Source: WSZY01 sp964559845
GTDB taxonomy: Bacteria > Pseudomonadota > Zetaproteobacteria > Mariprofundales > Mariprofundaceae
Assembly: GCA_964559845.1 (NCBI GenBank)
Contig: CAZLJF010000002.1
Coordinates: 1-64,000 of the forward strand
Length of the DNA: 64,000 bases
Direction: 5' to 3'
Every line of letters starts with the position of its first letter. Position 1 is the first letter of the stretch. This document shows, piece after piece, positions 18,821 to 28,152 of the stretch. The notes under the pieces are model-generated. The model was not told where the DNA came from, searched no databases, and saw only the letters and a program-made list of their open reading frames with translations. A program made the translations under genes and the position numbers.

Positions 18821-18843
18821 GCCGCCATTATACAGGAGATCAT

Positions 18844-18875
18844 ACAAAAACGGAGCCAAAAGGCTCCGTTTTTGT
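18844..18875 (-). terminator. Intrinsic terminator of erpA
   Basis: A perfect dyad with arms of 14 bases, left arm ACAAAAACGGAGCC, loop AAAA, right arm GGCTCCGTTTTTGT. It lies 22 bases past the erpA stop and is followed by a T-run on the minus strand. Its symmetry means it could work in both directions, although only minus-strand genes flank it. Confidence 0.85.
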
Positions 18876-18896
18876 GACATTCAGTGGAATCAGCCA

Positions 18897-19259
18897 TCAA
18901 TAGCCGGCGTTGGCGCAGCCATTACCAGTCTCTGAAGGGGTAAAGGATTTACCACAACCGCAGGTGGAACCGGCATTGGGATTGCGAATCACAAACGATT
19001 CACCATTGATCGAGGTCTGATAATCCACTTCCGCCCCGTCAATCATGTTCAGGCTCATCGGATCCACCAGCAGCTTCACACCGTGGCTCTCAACCACATG
19101 GTCACTCTCCTTGATTTCATCATCGAAGGTAAAACCATACTGAAAACCCGAACAACCACCACCGGAGACAAAAATCCTCAAGTTCATATCTGCATTATCT
19201 TCGCTGGCAAGCAGTCCGCTGATTTTCTCTGCCGCAGCTTCAGTTAGTGTTAGTGACAT
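18897..19259 (-). CDS. erpA: Iron-sulfur cluster insertion protein ErpA (HesB/IscA family)
   Basis: A 120-residue A-type Fe-S carrier that passes clusters to apo-proteins. The three ligand cysteines are visible in SGGGCSGFQYGF and STCGCGKSF. Length and the LTLTEAAAEKI start match ErpA/IscA. The start at 19259 has GAGGTGG two bases upstream; the open frame extends 36 codons further but lacks homology. The short C-terminal extension after CGCGKSF, ending NGCANAGY, is unusual for the family. Divergent from apbE. Confidence 0.88.
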   Translation of the reverse strand: MSLTLTEAAAEKISGLLASEDNADMNLRIFVSGGGCSGFQYGFTFDDEIKESDHVVESHGVKLLVDPMSLNMIDGAEVDYQTSINGESFVIRNPNAGSTCGCGKSFTPSETGNGCANAGY

Positions 19260-19408
19260 ATCCACCTCATAGCCGTTACAATCTTGATGGGGCGCATTTT
19301 TACATCCCCCGTATGAAACAATGATTAAATCCCTGCCGGAATATCGGCTTTTCGCACCCTGAAGCAAGCAGGACTTGCTTCGTCCACAGCAAAGATGACA
19401 ATCACCGG

Positions 19409-20431
19409 ATGCGAGTCATCATCTTCACTCTCATCACACTGCTGTTTATCAGCGCATGCACACCGACACCGGAAACCGTGCATGAAACCCGTTTCATGAT
19501 GGGAACCCTAGTCGATTTCACCATTTATAGTGACAATAAAGAAAATGCGTCTATTGCCATCAGGGCAGCTGCAGATGAGATGCAGCGCATTGAGAATCTC
19601 TTTACCATCTATGGAGAGGGAGCCAGCGCCGTCAAGACATTCAATGCATCGACACCCGGCAGGCCGGTAACATTTCCTGCGGAGGTGCATGCGCTCCTGC
19701 TCAAGTCCAGCCAGGTTCAGCATGCAAGCATGGGCGCCTTCAGCCCCACACTCGGCACCCTCAACAAGCTCTGGGGATTCTCACTCGCCACCCCCCCCTC
19801 CTCGCCGCCACAAACAGATAAAATCGACCTGTTGCGCATTCGCGCCATGAACTGCCTGCAACAGCAGGGAGAAAACAGCTGGAGCCGGAGAAACAGACAG
19901 TGTGAACTTGATTTCGGAGCCATCGCCAAGGGTTATGCACTTGAACAAGGTATGAAGGTATTAAAATCACATGGCATTGAACATGCCATTATTAACGCCG
20001 GTGGTGATATCAGGGTGAGTGGTGCACATGGCAAGCGGCCATGGAGGATCGGCATCCGTCACCCCCGCGACCCGGAAAAAGTGGTAGCAACAATCAGAAT
20101 CCAGGGTGACACAAGCATCGTCACATCCGGCGATTATGAACGTTTCTATATCCACCAGGGAAGACGCTATCATCATATCCTGAACCCCGAAACAGGCACG
20201 CCGGCCAAAAAAACGCAAAGCGCCACGGTCATTGCTGCCGATGCAACATCTGCAGATGCATGGAGTACGGCACTGTTTGTCATGGGCGCCGATGGTCTTG
20301 AGACCATTGAAAAACTGGGGATGGATGCAATCCTGATCGATGCAGATGGAAAAGTGCATACAACAAAAAATATCGAATCCCGCTTGCAGCTCTCCTTCAC
20401 GCCTCCTATGCTCCGTACATCAGCACAATAA
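19409..20431 (+). CDS. apbE: FAD:protein FMN transferase (ApbE-like lipoprotein)
   Basis: A 340-residue exported lipoprotein; the lipobox FISAC puts the acylated cysteine at residue 17. ApbE attaches FMN to threonines of periplasmic-side redox proteins such as RnfG or NqrC. Core motifs include ETRFMMGTLVDF, ELDFGAIAKGYALEQ, AIINAGGDIRVSG, TSGDYERF and HHILNPETGTPA. No flavinylation target gene is in the window. The gene ends 23 bases before pilT and may be co-transcribed with it, although a functional link is not obvious. Confidence 0.9.
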   Translation: MRVIIFTLITLLFISACTPTPETVHETRFMMGTLVDFTIYSDNKENASIAIRAAADEMQRIENLFTIYGEGASAVKTFNASTPGRPVTFPAEVHALLLKSSQVQHASMGAFSPTLGTLNKLWGFSLATPPSSPPQTDKIDLLRIRAMNCLQQQGENSWSRRNRQCELDFGAIAKGYALEQGMKVLKSHGIEHAIINAGGDIRVSGAHGKRPWRIGIRHPRDPEKVVATIRIQGDTSIVTSGDYERFYIHQGRRYHHILNPETGTPAKKTQSATVIAADATSADAWSTALFVMGADGLETIEKLGMDAILIDADGKVHTTKNIESRLQLSFTPPMLRTSAQ

Positions 20432-20454
20432 ACCAGACCTTACCGGGAGGAATC

Positions 20455-21507
20455 ATGGACATTTCCGAGCTACTTGCTTTTACAGTAAAAAATAACGCTT
20501 CCGATCTGCACGTCTCATCCGGCGAGCCACCCATGATCCGCATCCATGGCGACATGACCCGTATCAAGATGCCCGAACTGGCTGAACGCGATGTACAAAG
20601 CATGATCTACGACATCATGAATGATACCCAGCGTAAACTGTTCGAAGAACATCTGGAACTGGACTTCTCTTTTTCACTCGGCGACATTGCCCGTTTTCGT
20701 GTCAACGTGTTCAAGCAAAACCGCGGCATGAGCGCGGCCTTCCGTGTCATTCCCAGCGAGGTCTTTACGCTGGAACAGCTCAAATGCCCTGACGTTTTTG
20801 CGGACATTGCCATGACTCCGCGCGGCATCTGTCTGGTAACGGGACCGACCGGCTCGGGTAAATCGACCACGCTTGCCGCTATGGTGGATCACCGCAACCA
20901 GAGCGAAAAGGGCCATATCCTTACGATTGAAGATCCGATCGAGTTCGTTCACCGATCCAAGGCAGCGCTGGTCTCCCAGCGTGAACTCGGGCCGCACACA
21001 CACTCCTTTGCCAATGCACTGAGAAGCGCACTGCGTGAGGATCCGGATGTGATTCTGGTGGGCGAGTTGCGGGACCTTGAAACCATCCGCCTTGCCCTGA
21101 CAGCTGCCGAAACCGGGCACATGGTCTTCGGCACACTGCACACCTCATCAGCACCGAAAACAATTGACCGAATTATCGACGTGTTCCCTGCCGCTGAAAA
21201 GGATATGGTGCGCGCCATGCTCTCCGAGTCCCTGCGTGCAGTGATATCACAAACCCTGATGAAAACGGCAGACGGCAATGGCCGCGTTGCGGCGCATGAA
21301 ATCATGCTGGGCACACCGGCAATCCGTAACCTGATTCGTGAAAACAAGGTGCCGCAAATGGTTTCCGTGATGCAGACATCCGCACGTGAAGGTATGCAGA
21401 CGCTTGACTCTGATCTGCAAAGACTGGTTAAGTCCAGAAAAATCACTCAGCAGACGGCACTTGAAAAGGCCCAGAACAAACAGCTGTTTGGCGGCGGCGC
21501 CATTTGA
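20455..21507 (+). CDS. pilT: Type IV pilus retraction ATPase PilT
   Basis: A 350-residue hexameric ATPase that depolymerises pili for twitching. Walker A is GPTGSGKST (130-138). The Asp box TIEDPIEF, Walker B ILVGELRDLETI and His box GTLHTSSA are intact. The C-terminal AIRNLIRE motif, diagnostic for PilT and needed for retraction, is present near residue 287. A ribosome site (GGGAGG) precedes the ATG at 20455. It is the first of three tandem PilT-family genes spaced by 25 and -1 bases. Confidence 0.95.
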   Translation: MDISELLAFTVKNNASDLHVSSGEPPMIRIHGDMTRIKMPELAERDVQSMIYDIMNDTQRKLFEEHLELDFSFSLGDIARFRVNVFKQNRGMSAAFRVIPSEVFTLEQLKCPDVFADIAMTPRGICLVTGPTGSGKSTTLAAMVDHRNQSEKGHILTIEDPIEFVHRSKAALVSQRELGPHTHSFANALRSALREDPDVILVGELRDLETIRLALTAAETGHMVFGTLHTSSAPKTIDRIIDVFPAAEKDMVRAMLSESLRAVISQTLMKTADGNGRVAAHEIMLGTPAIRNLIRENKVPQMVSVMQTSAREGMQTLDSDLQRLVKSRKITQQTALEKAQNKQLFGGGAI

Positions 21508-21532
21508 CAGCCGGCAATAACAGGAGCGACAT

Positions 21533-22684
21533 ATGAGTGCCAATGAACCGCAAAGACTGACCATCAAGCAGTTGTTGATGATCATGGTGAAAAAAGATGC
21601 ATCGGATATCTATATCACCACCGGCATGCCGCCCGCCTACCGTATTAATGGCGTGGTCATGCCACTTAAACAGCAACCGCTGAATTCGGTACAGTGTGAA
21701 CAGCTGGCCAACTCATGCATGAGTGAAAAGCAGCGTGCGGCCTTTGCCACCGACTATGAGATGAACCTTTCGCTCGCCTATCCGGATCTCGGTCGGTTCC
21801 GTGTCAACATCTTCCGCCAGATGGGCAATGTCGGCCTGGTGATCCGGCAAATTAAAACAGAAGTGCCTACTATTGAAAAACTTGGACTGCCCGAAATCTT
21901 CAGGGATCTTGCCATGACAAAACGGGGACTGGTCATCATGGTGGGTGCAACCGGCTGCGGCAAATCCACTTCACTGGCTGCCATGATCGATCACAGAAAC
22001 CGTACACAGGCAGGCCATATTATCACCATTGAAGATCCTGTTGAATTTGTCCATGAGCATAAAAAATGTGTCATTACCCAGCGCGAGGTTGGTACGGACA
22101 CGCATGAGTACAAAGCGGCACTGAAAAACACGCTGCGGCAGGCTCCGGATGTGATCCTGGTTGGTGAAATCAGGGACAGGGAAACGATGGAGCATGCGCT
22201 TGAGTTTGCCGAGACGGGCCACCTCTGCATGGCAACACTACATGCCAACAATGCCAACCAGGCCCTTGAACGTGTTCTGAACTTTTTCCCGGAAGAGATT
22301 CATCCTCAAATTCGACTGAATCTGGCGCTTAACCTGAAAGGGATTCTTTCCCAGCGTCTGGTTAAAACACTTGATGGTGACCGCATGCCAGCCATTGAGA
22401 TCCTGATCAATACCCCGAGAATCTCCGATCTGATCGGCAAATGGGAAATTAGCGAGATCAAAGAATCCATGGCAGATGGCAAAAACTATGGCATGCAGAC
22501 CTTTGACCAGCACCTTCTCGAACTCTGGAAACAGGGCTATATCGCTGAAGATGAAGCACTCAGACATGCCGACTCCGTCAATGACCTGCGCCTGAAGATG
22601 AAGATGGCCAAACTGGAAGGCAGTGAAAGTGGCGGAGGCATTGATGAGCTGGCTGCCAATTCAATCTCGGATCTGAAAATCTGA
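21533..22684 (+). CDS. pilU: PilT-dependent retraction ATPase PilU
   Basis: A 383-residue ATPase. It has the PilU-type N-terminus (LLMIMVKKDASDIYITTGMP), Walker A GATGCGKST (138-146), TIEDPVEFVHEH, Walker B ILVGEIRDRET and His box ATLHANNA. The AIRNLIRE motif is absent, with TPRISDLIGK at that place, and the tail is longer than in PilT, both typical of PilU. PilU works with PilT to raise retraction force. GGAGCGACAT precedes the start, and the stop overlaps the next ATG by one base. Confidence 0.92.
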   Translation: MSANEPQRLTIKQLLMIMVKKDASDIYITTGMPPAYRINGVVMPLKQQPLNSVQCEQLANSCMSEKQRAAFATDYEMNLSLAYPDLGRFRVNIFRQMGNVGLVIRQIKTEVPTIEKLGLPEIFRDLAMTKRGLVIMVGATGCGKSTSLAAMIDHRNRTQAGHIITIEDPVEFVHEHKKCVITQREVGTDTHEYKAALKNTLRQAPDVILVGEIRDRETMEHALEFAETGHLCMATLHANNANQALERVLNFFPEEIHPQIRLNLALNLKGILSQRLVKTLDGDRMPAIEILINTPRISDLIGKWEISEIKESMADGKNYGMQTFDQHLLELWKQGYIAEDEALRHADSVNDLRLKMKMAKLEGSESGGGIDELAANSISDLKI

Positions 22685-23775
22685 TGGCTGAGTGGCATCT
22701 GATCGACGACCTGCTGCTGGCAGCGCATAAGCACAACGCCTCCGACCTGGTTATTCGGACGGGTGACCGCGTACGTATGCGAATCCATGGTTCCATTGTT
22801 ACCATTGCTCCGGACAAGGTTTCTCCACCAAGCCGTGAACAGGTCATCGGGATGGTTCAACACCTTCTCAGAGACGTACCGGGTGACAGGGATATTGAAG
22901 CGATCAAAAGCATGGATTTTCACTATTCACTCGAAAATGTTGCCCATTTTCGAGTGCATGTGATGCGAACCAACAATAATTTCGGCATCGTTTCCCGCAT
23001 TATTCCGCAAAAAATCCCGGGGTTTGATGAGCTGCACCTGCCTCCGGTTATTCGTGAGATCAGCAACCATCGCAGTGGCCTGATTCTGATGGCAGGCGCG
23101 ACCGGATCCGGTAAAAGTACCACGCTGGCTGCCATTCTGAACTACATCATTGAACATCGCCCCGTACATGTGGTCACACTGGAAGATCCGATTGAGTACC
23201 GCTACAGCACAACCCGGAAGGGCACCGTCTGTCAGCGCGAACTGGGCCTTGATGTGATGACCTATGCGCAGGGACTCAATGATGCCATGCGTGAAGCACC
23301 GGACATCATTGTTGCCGGCGAAATACGGGATCGTGAAACCATTCAGCTGGCCCTGCAATCTTCGGAGACCGGTCATCTGGTGATGGCAACCGTACACGCT
23401 ACAACCGCCATCGGCACCATGCAGCGCATTATGTCTGCCTTTAATCTGAATGAACAGGATGCCATTCGCGAACGTCTCTCCGAGAATCTACGCGCCATTA
23501 TTGTTCAAAAACTGTTGCCAAAAAAGAATGGCAAAGGTCGCATCGTCGTTCTTGAAGTGATGATTCGCAATTCAGTCATCAAACATTTCATTCTTGATCC
23601 GGATCGCTGGCGTGAAATTCCCAAGGCGATGGAAGAGGGCGCGTTGCTGTATGGAAGCCAGTCATTTGACCAGCATCTGCAACAGCTCGTGGAATCAGAC
23701 CAGATCGAGTATGAGGAGGCGCTTGCCAATGCCTCCTACCCTGAGGATTTTGCCATGCGCATGGGACGCAACTAG
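22684..23775 (+). CDS. Third PilT/PilU-family ATPase
   Basis: A 363-residue PilT-family ATPase coupled to pilU by a TGATG junction. Motifs are complete: Walker A GATGSGKST (138-146), TLEDPIEYRYS, Walker B IIVAGEIRDRET and His box ATVHATTA. The arginine finger region (MDFHYSLENVAHFRVHVMR) looks intact. The C-terminus (RNSVIKHFILDPDRWREIPKAM) resembles PilU (SDLIGK...EIKESM) more than PilT. Three adjacent retraction-type ATPases are unusual. It may be a duplicated PilU specialised for another pilus or condition, but this is inference. Confidence 0.85.
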   Translation: MAEWHLIDDLLLAAHKHNASDLVIRTGDRVRMRIHGSIVTIAPDKVSPPSREQVIGMVQHLLRDVPGDRDIEAIKSMDFHYSLENVAHFRVHVMRTNNNFGIVSRIIPQKIPGFDELHLPPVIREISNHRSGLILMAGATGSGKSTTLAAILNYIIEHRPVHVVTLEDPIEYRYSTTRKGTVCQRELGLDVMTYAQGLNDAMREAPDIIVAGEIRDRETIQLALQSSETGHLVMATVHATTAIGTMQRIMSAFNLNEQDAIRERLSENLRAIIVQKLLPKKNGKGRIVVLEVMIRNSVIKHFILDPDRWREIPKAMEEGALLYGSQSFDQHLQQLVESDQIEYEEALANASYPEDFAMRMGRN

Positions 23776-23890
23776 GCCCTGTAATACTAATTCTGACTGA
23801 ATCGCCTCATTTGGCGCGCAGCCCTGCGGAATGTCCCGTTTTTGTGACCCTGCAAGGTATTGTGAACACCAGAGGAAAATCGAAAGGATT

Positions 23891-24511
23891 TCAACGCAGT
23901 GCGTGAAGCGCATCCTTGATCGCGCCGATACCAGCCCTGATATCTGCCTTGCCGGAGCCATCCGATGACTTCAACAGCTTCATGCTCCCGCCAAAGAGAA
24001 CAGAGGCGCGACATCGTTTGAGAAGGCCTTTCCAGATATTCACATGATCGAATGGCCAGACACCGGTAATACGAAACGGTAGCAGCGGCGCGCCTGTCTC
24101 CAGCGACAGCATGGCAGCGCCCGGAAGAATACGCTTGAGTGGAATATCGGGATTGGCAGCACCTTCCGGGAAGATACAGAGCACACCTCCCCCCTCAAGC
24201 ACTTCGATAGCCTCACGCAGGGCATGGCGATTTGCACCGCCCGGATTGACAGGAATTGCGCCCACCGCTCTAAAGAACCATTTCATGCCGAGCATACCGT
24301 GGTAATATTCGCGGGCCATCAGAAAACACAAAGGGCGGTTTACCGATGCCTGCACCAGCAGTGGATCAAGGCCACTGCGGTGGTTGCCAATCAAGATAAG
24401 CGGCCCATCCGGCAATATGACAGCTTTGGATTCAAGCCTGTGCCAGTGATGGCAAAACAGCCTGTTCAGCCAGCGAAGAAAACGGTTCGGTCCCGGTTGA
24501 TGTCCCGCCAT
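23891..24511 (-). CDS. plsC: 1-acyl-sn-glycerol-3-phosphate acyltransferase
   Basis: A 206-residue membrane-associated acyltransferase that makes phosphatidic acid from lysophosphatidate. The catalytic HX4D motif is NHRSGLD (H44, D49); the glycerophosphate-binding block is FPEGAAN, preceded by GAIPVNPGG. At 206 residues it is slightly shorter than E. coli PlsC (245). The start ATG overlaps the pabB stop by one base (TGATG), making it the last gene of the fatty-acid/phospholipid operon. It converges on the third PilT-like gene; the 115-base gap holds no clear terminator. Confidence 0.85.
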   Translation of the reverse strand: MAGHQPGPNRFLRWLNRLFCHHWHRLESKAVILPDGPLILIGNHRSGLDPLLVQASVNRPLCFLMAREYYHGMLGMKWFFRAVGAIPVNPGGANRHALREAIEVLEGGGVLCIFPEGAANPDIPLKRILPGAAMLSLETGAPLLPFRITGVWPFDHVNIWKGLLKRCRASVLFGGSMKLLKSSDGSGKADIRAGIGAIKDALHALR

Positions 24512-25899
24512 CAGGTGCTTAAAGCCCGCAACAGCCCTGCGGCCTTGTAACCGGCCTCTTTCAATTCGGCATCGGGGTCGGAATCCGCAACAATACCTGC
24601 ACCCGCCGCCCAATAGAGCTCTTTCCGGTAATGCCAGAAGGTGCGGATCAGGATATTCATATCAGCCGAGCCATCCCAGCCTACATAACCAATACCGCCG
24701 GTATAGGGGCCGCGTGCCTGCTGCTCCATTTCGTGGATAATCTCCATGCAGTGGATCTTCGGGCAGCCGGTAATGGTCCCGCCAGGAAACATCGCATGAA
24801 ACAGATCCACAACATCCATACCACCGGCCAACCGGCCACGCACATTGGAAACAATATGCTGAACGGTGCTGTAGCGCTCCACAACCATGCGCTCTGTGAC
24901 CTCAACACTCCCCGGCCTGCAGATGCGCCCGAGGTCATTGCGTTCCAGATCCACCAGCATGATATGCTCGGCCTGCTCTTTAACAGACAGCAAAAGTTCA
25001 GCCTTCAGAGACTCATCATCACCACCCTTGCCACGCCTGCGCGTGCCGGCAATCGGTCTGGTTTCAACCACGCCATCAGAGGAGAGGGAGAAGAGCCGCT
25101 CGGGCGAGGCTGAAATGATATAAAGAGGATCCTCATCACCGCCAACCTTCACAAAACAGGAGAATGGTGCCGGATTCACCCTTCTCAGGCAGGCGTAGAG
25201 ATCATACAACGCAGATGCAGGCAGTGCTGCATGCCAGAAACGGGCGATATTGGCCTGGAAAATATCCCCAGCGGCAATATACCCCTTCACCCTCTCTACA
25301 CCCTTTTTGTAAGCCCCTGCATCACCGGAAATTATTTTTCGAACATGGACGGGAGCCATATCCCTTTTCTCTGCAGATTGAGATGTAATAATGGCAACAA
25401 CCTCATCCAGCTGCTTCCGGCTCACGCGGGAAGCAAAATAAAGTTTCCCTGCCTGGCGATCGATACAGATACTCCATTCAGGCTCAAACAGCCAGAATAT
25501 CGGGCCGGGAAGATCGGTCTTGGGTTCGGGCAGTGATTCAATCACCCTGCCTGCCTCATAGGCGGCATAAAACAGCTGACGAACCCCTGGAAAGGGGTGT
25601 CTGTCAGCTGACAGGCTAGCTTTCCATGCAGTGAAAAATGAAGCGGCATCGTCCAGATGCGCAAGGGAATGGCTGTCGCCATCTTTTGAAACGAGAAAGT
25701 CGCGGCCGTTGCCAGCCGGGTCTTCAAGTATGGCCGAGAAATGCCGGGGCAGTGCGGCAAACAGATCATGCGCTGACAGCGCATGCTCGGGCCAATCTAG
25801 CAGTGTGGTATAGAGTCCGCTTTCCGGATTACTTGAATTTGCGGACAATGACAGATGCGTTTGTACCGCCAAATCCGAATGAGTTGGAGATCGCCACAT
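24511..25899 (-). CDS. pabB: Aminodeoxychorismate synthase component I-like (PabB/TrpE family)
   Basis: A chorismate-using enzyme of about 460 residues making 4-amino-4-deoxychorismate for folate. Seen: PIAGTRRRGKG, LLSVKEQAEHIMLVDLERND, FPGGTITGCPK and GGIGYVGWDGSADMNI. The single-copy, glutaminase-free layout and the N-terminal LDWPEHALSAHDLF favour PabB over TrpE, but PIAGT (Ala where E. coli PabB has Lys) occurs in both. The start is uncertain. ATG 25899 overlaps fabF by 71 bases; a TTG at 25848, inside the fabF tail, is an alternative. It sits between fabF and plsC. Confidence 0.75.
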   Translation of the reverse strand: MWRSPTHSDLAVQTHLSLSANSSNPESGLYTTLLDWPEHALSAHDLFAALPRHFSAILEDPAGNGRDFLVSKDGDSHSLAHLDDAASFFTAWKASLSADRHPFPGVRQLFYAAYEAGRVIESLPEPKTDLPGPIFWLFEPEWSICIDRQAGKLYFASRVSRKQLDEVVAIITSQSAEKRDMAPVHVRKIISGDAGAYKKGVERVKGYIAAGDIFQANIARFWHAALPASALYDLYACLRRVNPAPFSCFVKVGGDEDPLYIISASPERLFSLSSDGVVETRPIAGTRRRGKGGDDESLKAELLLSVKEQAEHIMLVDLERNDLGRICRPGSVEVTERMVVERYSTVQHIVSNVRGRLAGGMDVVDLFHAMFPGGTITGCPKIHCMEIIHEMEQQARGPYTGGIGYVGWDGSADMNILIRTFWHYRKELYWAAGAGIVADSDPDAELKEAGYKAAGLLRALST

Positions 25900-27073
25900 C
25901 AATATCAGCGTCACGAGCCGTGTGCGGTACATAATCCAGATCACAGGCAGGATCGGGATTATCCAGATTGATCGTCGGTGGAACCACACCATGATGAACA
26001 GCCAGCACCGAGAATGCCGCCTCAATACCCCCGGCAGCACCCAGCAGGTGACCGGTCATCGACTTGGATGAGGAGACCATCAACTTTTTGGCATGATCAC
26101 CAAAGACACCCTTGATACCCTCCGTTTCACAAACATCACCGGCAGGCGTGGATGTGCCATGGGCATTGATATAATCAACATCTTCAGGATTTAGCCTGGC
26201 CGAATCCAGCGCCGCCTTCATGCAACGTCCGCCCCCTTCACCTTCCGGTGCGGGCGATGTCATATGGTAGGCATCACCTGACATGCCATAGCCGACCACT
26301 TCAGCCAGAATTTCAGCCCCACGAGCCTGTGCAGACTCAAGCGATTCCAGCAACAGCACACCGGCGCCCTCACCCATGACAAAGCCGTCACGGCCACTAT
26401 CCCACGGACGGGATGCCTTTTCAGGTTCATCGTTGCGCGTAGAGAGTGCACGCGCGGCAGAAAAACCGCCCACGGCCAGTTCACAGATACAGGCTTCGGA
26501 ACCGCCGGCAATCATGGCATCAGCATCACCCCTGGCAATGATTTCAAATGCATCACCAATGGCATGGGTGCCGGTTGCACAGGCAGTCACCGTGGCCGTA
26601 TTTGGCCCCTTCGCACCGGTCAGCATGGAAACCCATCCTGAAACCATGTTGATAATGGTCATCGGAATGAAGAATGGCGAAATCTTCCGGGCCCCGCCGG
26701 CTTCATAGGCACGCATGGTCCGTTCAATAGCCGGCATGCCACCGATACCCGAGCCGATCACGACACCAATACGTTCGGCATTGGCTTCCGTAATTTCCAG
26801 GCCGGACTGCTCCAGCGCCATATGGGCGGCAGCAATGCCGTAGTGGATAAAGGTGTCCATTTTACGGGCATCTTTTTTATTAATGAACGCGCTGACATCA
26901 AAATCAGTCACTTCACCGGCAATCCTGCAGGCCATACCGGTCGCTTCCGCATCAAACTTGGTGATGCGTCCGATACCGGACTTACCTGCAATCAGATTGT
27001 TCCAGCTTGGTTCTGTTCCGGTGCCGAGTGGAGTAACCAGCCCGACACCGGTAACAACAACGCGTCCAGTCAC
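25829..27073 (-). CDS. fabF: Beta-ketoacyl-ACP synthase II
   Basis: A 414-residue elongating condensing enzyme. The Cys-His-His triad is visible: C165 in TACATGTHAIG, His in NAHGTSTPAGD and His in KSMTGHLLGAAGG. Length is usual (E. coli FabF 413). It uses a GTG start at 27073, only three bases after the acpP stop, the universal acpP-fabF pairing. The GEGAGVLLLE and GFGGTNAS blocks are intact. It overlaps the probable pabB start. Confidence 0.95.
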   Translation of the reverse strand: MTGRVVVTGVGLVTPLGTGTEPSWNNLIAGKSGIGRITKFDAEATGMACRIAGEVTDFDVSAFINKKDARKMDTFIHYGIAAAHMALEQSGLEITEANAERIGVVIGSGIGGMPAIERTMRAYEAGGARKISPFFIPMTIINMVSGWVSMLTGAKGPNTATVTACATGTHAIGDAFEIIARGDADAMIAGGSEACICELAVGGFSAARALSTRNDEPEKASRPWDSGRDGFVMGEGAGVLLLESLESAQARGAEILAEVVGYGMSGDAYHMTSPAPEGEGGGRCMKAALDSARLNPEDVDYINAHGTSTPAGDVCETEGIKGVFGDHAKKLMVSSSKSMTGHLLGAAGGIEAAFSVLAVHHGVVPPTINLDNPDPACDLDYVPHTARDADIDVAISNSFGFGGTNASVIVRKFK

Positions 27074-27076
27074 GGC

Positions 27077-27316
27077 TTATTCAGCCTTGGCAGCGATATA
27101 ATCGATAGCGTTCTGAACGCTCTGAATCTTTTCCGCGTCATCATCCGGAATTTCGATACCGAACTCTTCTTCGAAAGCCATTACCAGCTCAACGGTATCC
27201 AGAGAATCAGCACCCAGATCATCCACGAAGGAAGAATCGGAATTGATTTCGCTCTCATCAACATTCAGCTGATCAGCAACGATTTTAATCACTTTAGCTT
27301 CAATTTCTGCAGACAT
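27077..27316 (-). CDS. acpP: Acyl carrier protein
   Basis: A 79-residue acidic helical protein carrying acyl chains on phosphopantetheine at S38 of the DSLDTVELV motif. The start ATG at 27316 has GGGAGGAC six bases upstream, the strongest ribosome site in this operon, fitting the high ACP demand. A longer open frame upstream is not coding. There is a 98-base gap to fabG, the largest inside this half of the operon, which could hold an internal promoter. Confidence 0.97.
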   Translation of the reverse strand: MSAEIEAKVIKIVADQLNVDESEINSDSSFVDDLGADSLDTVELVMAFEEEFGIEIPDDDAEKIQSVQNAIDYIAAKAE

Positions 27317-27414
27317 ATAGTCCTCCCATTTGAAATTAGGTGCGGCTTCTATCACAGCCGGAAGCGCTGTACAAGCCTGACACACAATCCGCCACAAAGA
27401 GTGGCAGGAATTCT

Positions 27415-28152
27415 TTACATATACATGCCACCATTGACATGCAGCACCTGCCCGGTGATATAAGCGCCGCTCTCGCCAGCCAGGAACAGTACGGCTGCAG
27501 CAATATCGTCAGGGCTTCCCAGGCGACCCAATGGAACCTGTGCAGTCAGTGCCTCTTTCGCATCATCGCCAAGTTCATCGGTCATGTCAGTGGCTATAAA
27601 ACCGGGCGCAATGGCATTCACGGTAATATTACGCGAACCTACTTCCCGTGCCAGTGAACGGGTCATGGCATCAATACCACCCTTACTGGCGCAGTAGTTG
27701 ATCTGCCCCGGATTACCCATAGAAGCAACCACGGATGAAATATTTATAATTCGGCCACCCTTGGCGCGCATCATCGGCTTCAGTGCCGCCTGCGAGGCAT
27801 AAAAAACCGAAGAGAGGTTGGTATCAATCACCGACTGCCACTCCTCACCCTTCATGCGCATGGCCAACCCGTCCCTGGTAATACCGGCGTTATTGACCAG
27901 CAGATCCAGACGTCCGAAATGTTTGGCCACCTCCTGCACGAATGCCTGAACAGCTGTGCCATCGGCCACATTGACAACACGCGCCAACACCTCCACACCG
28001 TGGGCTGACAGCTTTTCCGCAGCTGCCTTCACACTCTCTTCACGCGTGGCGCAGATCGCCAGACAGTAACCTTCTTTGGCCAGTGCATCAGCAACAGCGA
28101 ACCCGATTCCCCGGCTTGCGCCTGTCACAATCGCTACTTTCAAATCACTCAT
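27415..28152 (-). CDS. fabG: 3-oxoacyl-ACP reductase
   Basis: A 245-residue short-chain dehydrogenase reducing 3-ketoacyl-ACP with NADPH. It shows the cofactor loop TGASRGIG, the structural NNAG, the catalytic Ser in NISSVV and the YCASK dyad (Tyr and Lys). The C-terminal GQVLHVNGGMYM end is typical of FabG. The start overlaps the fabD stop by four bases (ATGA). Confidence 0.95.
   Translation of the reverse strand: MSDLKVAIVTGASRGIGFAVADALAKEGYCLAICATREESVKAAAEKLSAHGVEVLARVVNVADGTAVQAFVQEVAKHFGRLDLLVNNAGITRDGLAMRMKGEEWQSVIDTNLSSVFYASQAALKPMMRAKGGRIINISSVVASMGNPGQINYCASKGGIDAMTRSLAREVGSRNITVNAIAPGFIATDMTDELGDDAKEALTAQVPLGRLGSPDDIAAAVLFLAGESGAYITGQVLHVNGGMYM

Noticed and set aside
18826..18831. 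TATAAT directly before the ABC ATPase start as a promoter
   Set aside because: No acceptable -35 hexamer lies at the right distance, and the predicted start point would leave almost no leader; kept only as a remark.
23776..23890. Another copy of the hairpin repeat between the third PilT-like gene and plsC
   Set aside because: Only a weak GAAAATC/GATTTC pairing is seen and no alignment to copies A-D holds up.
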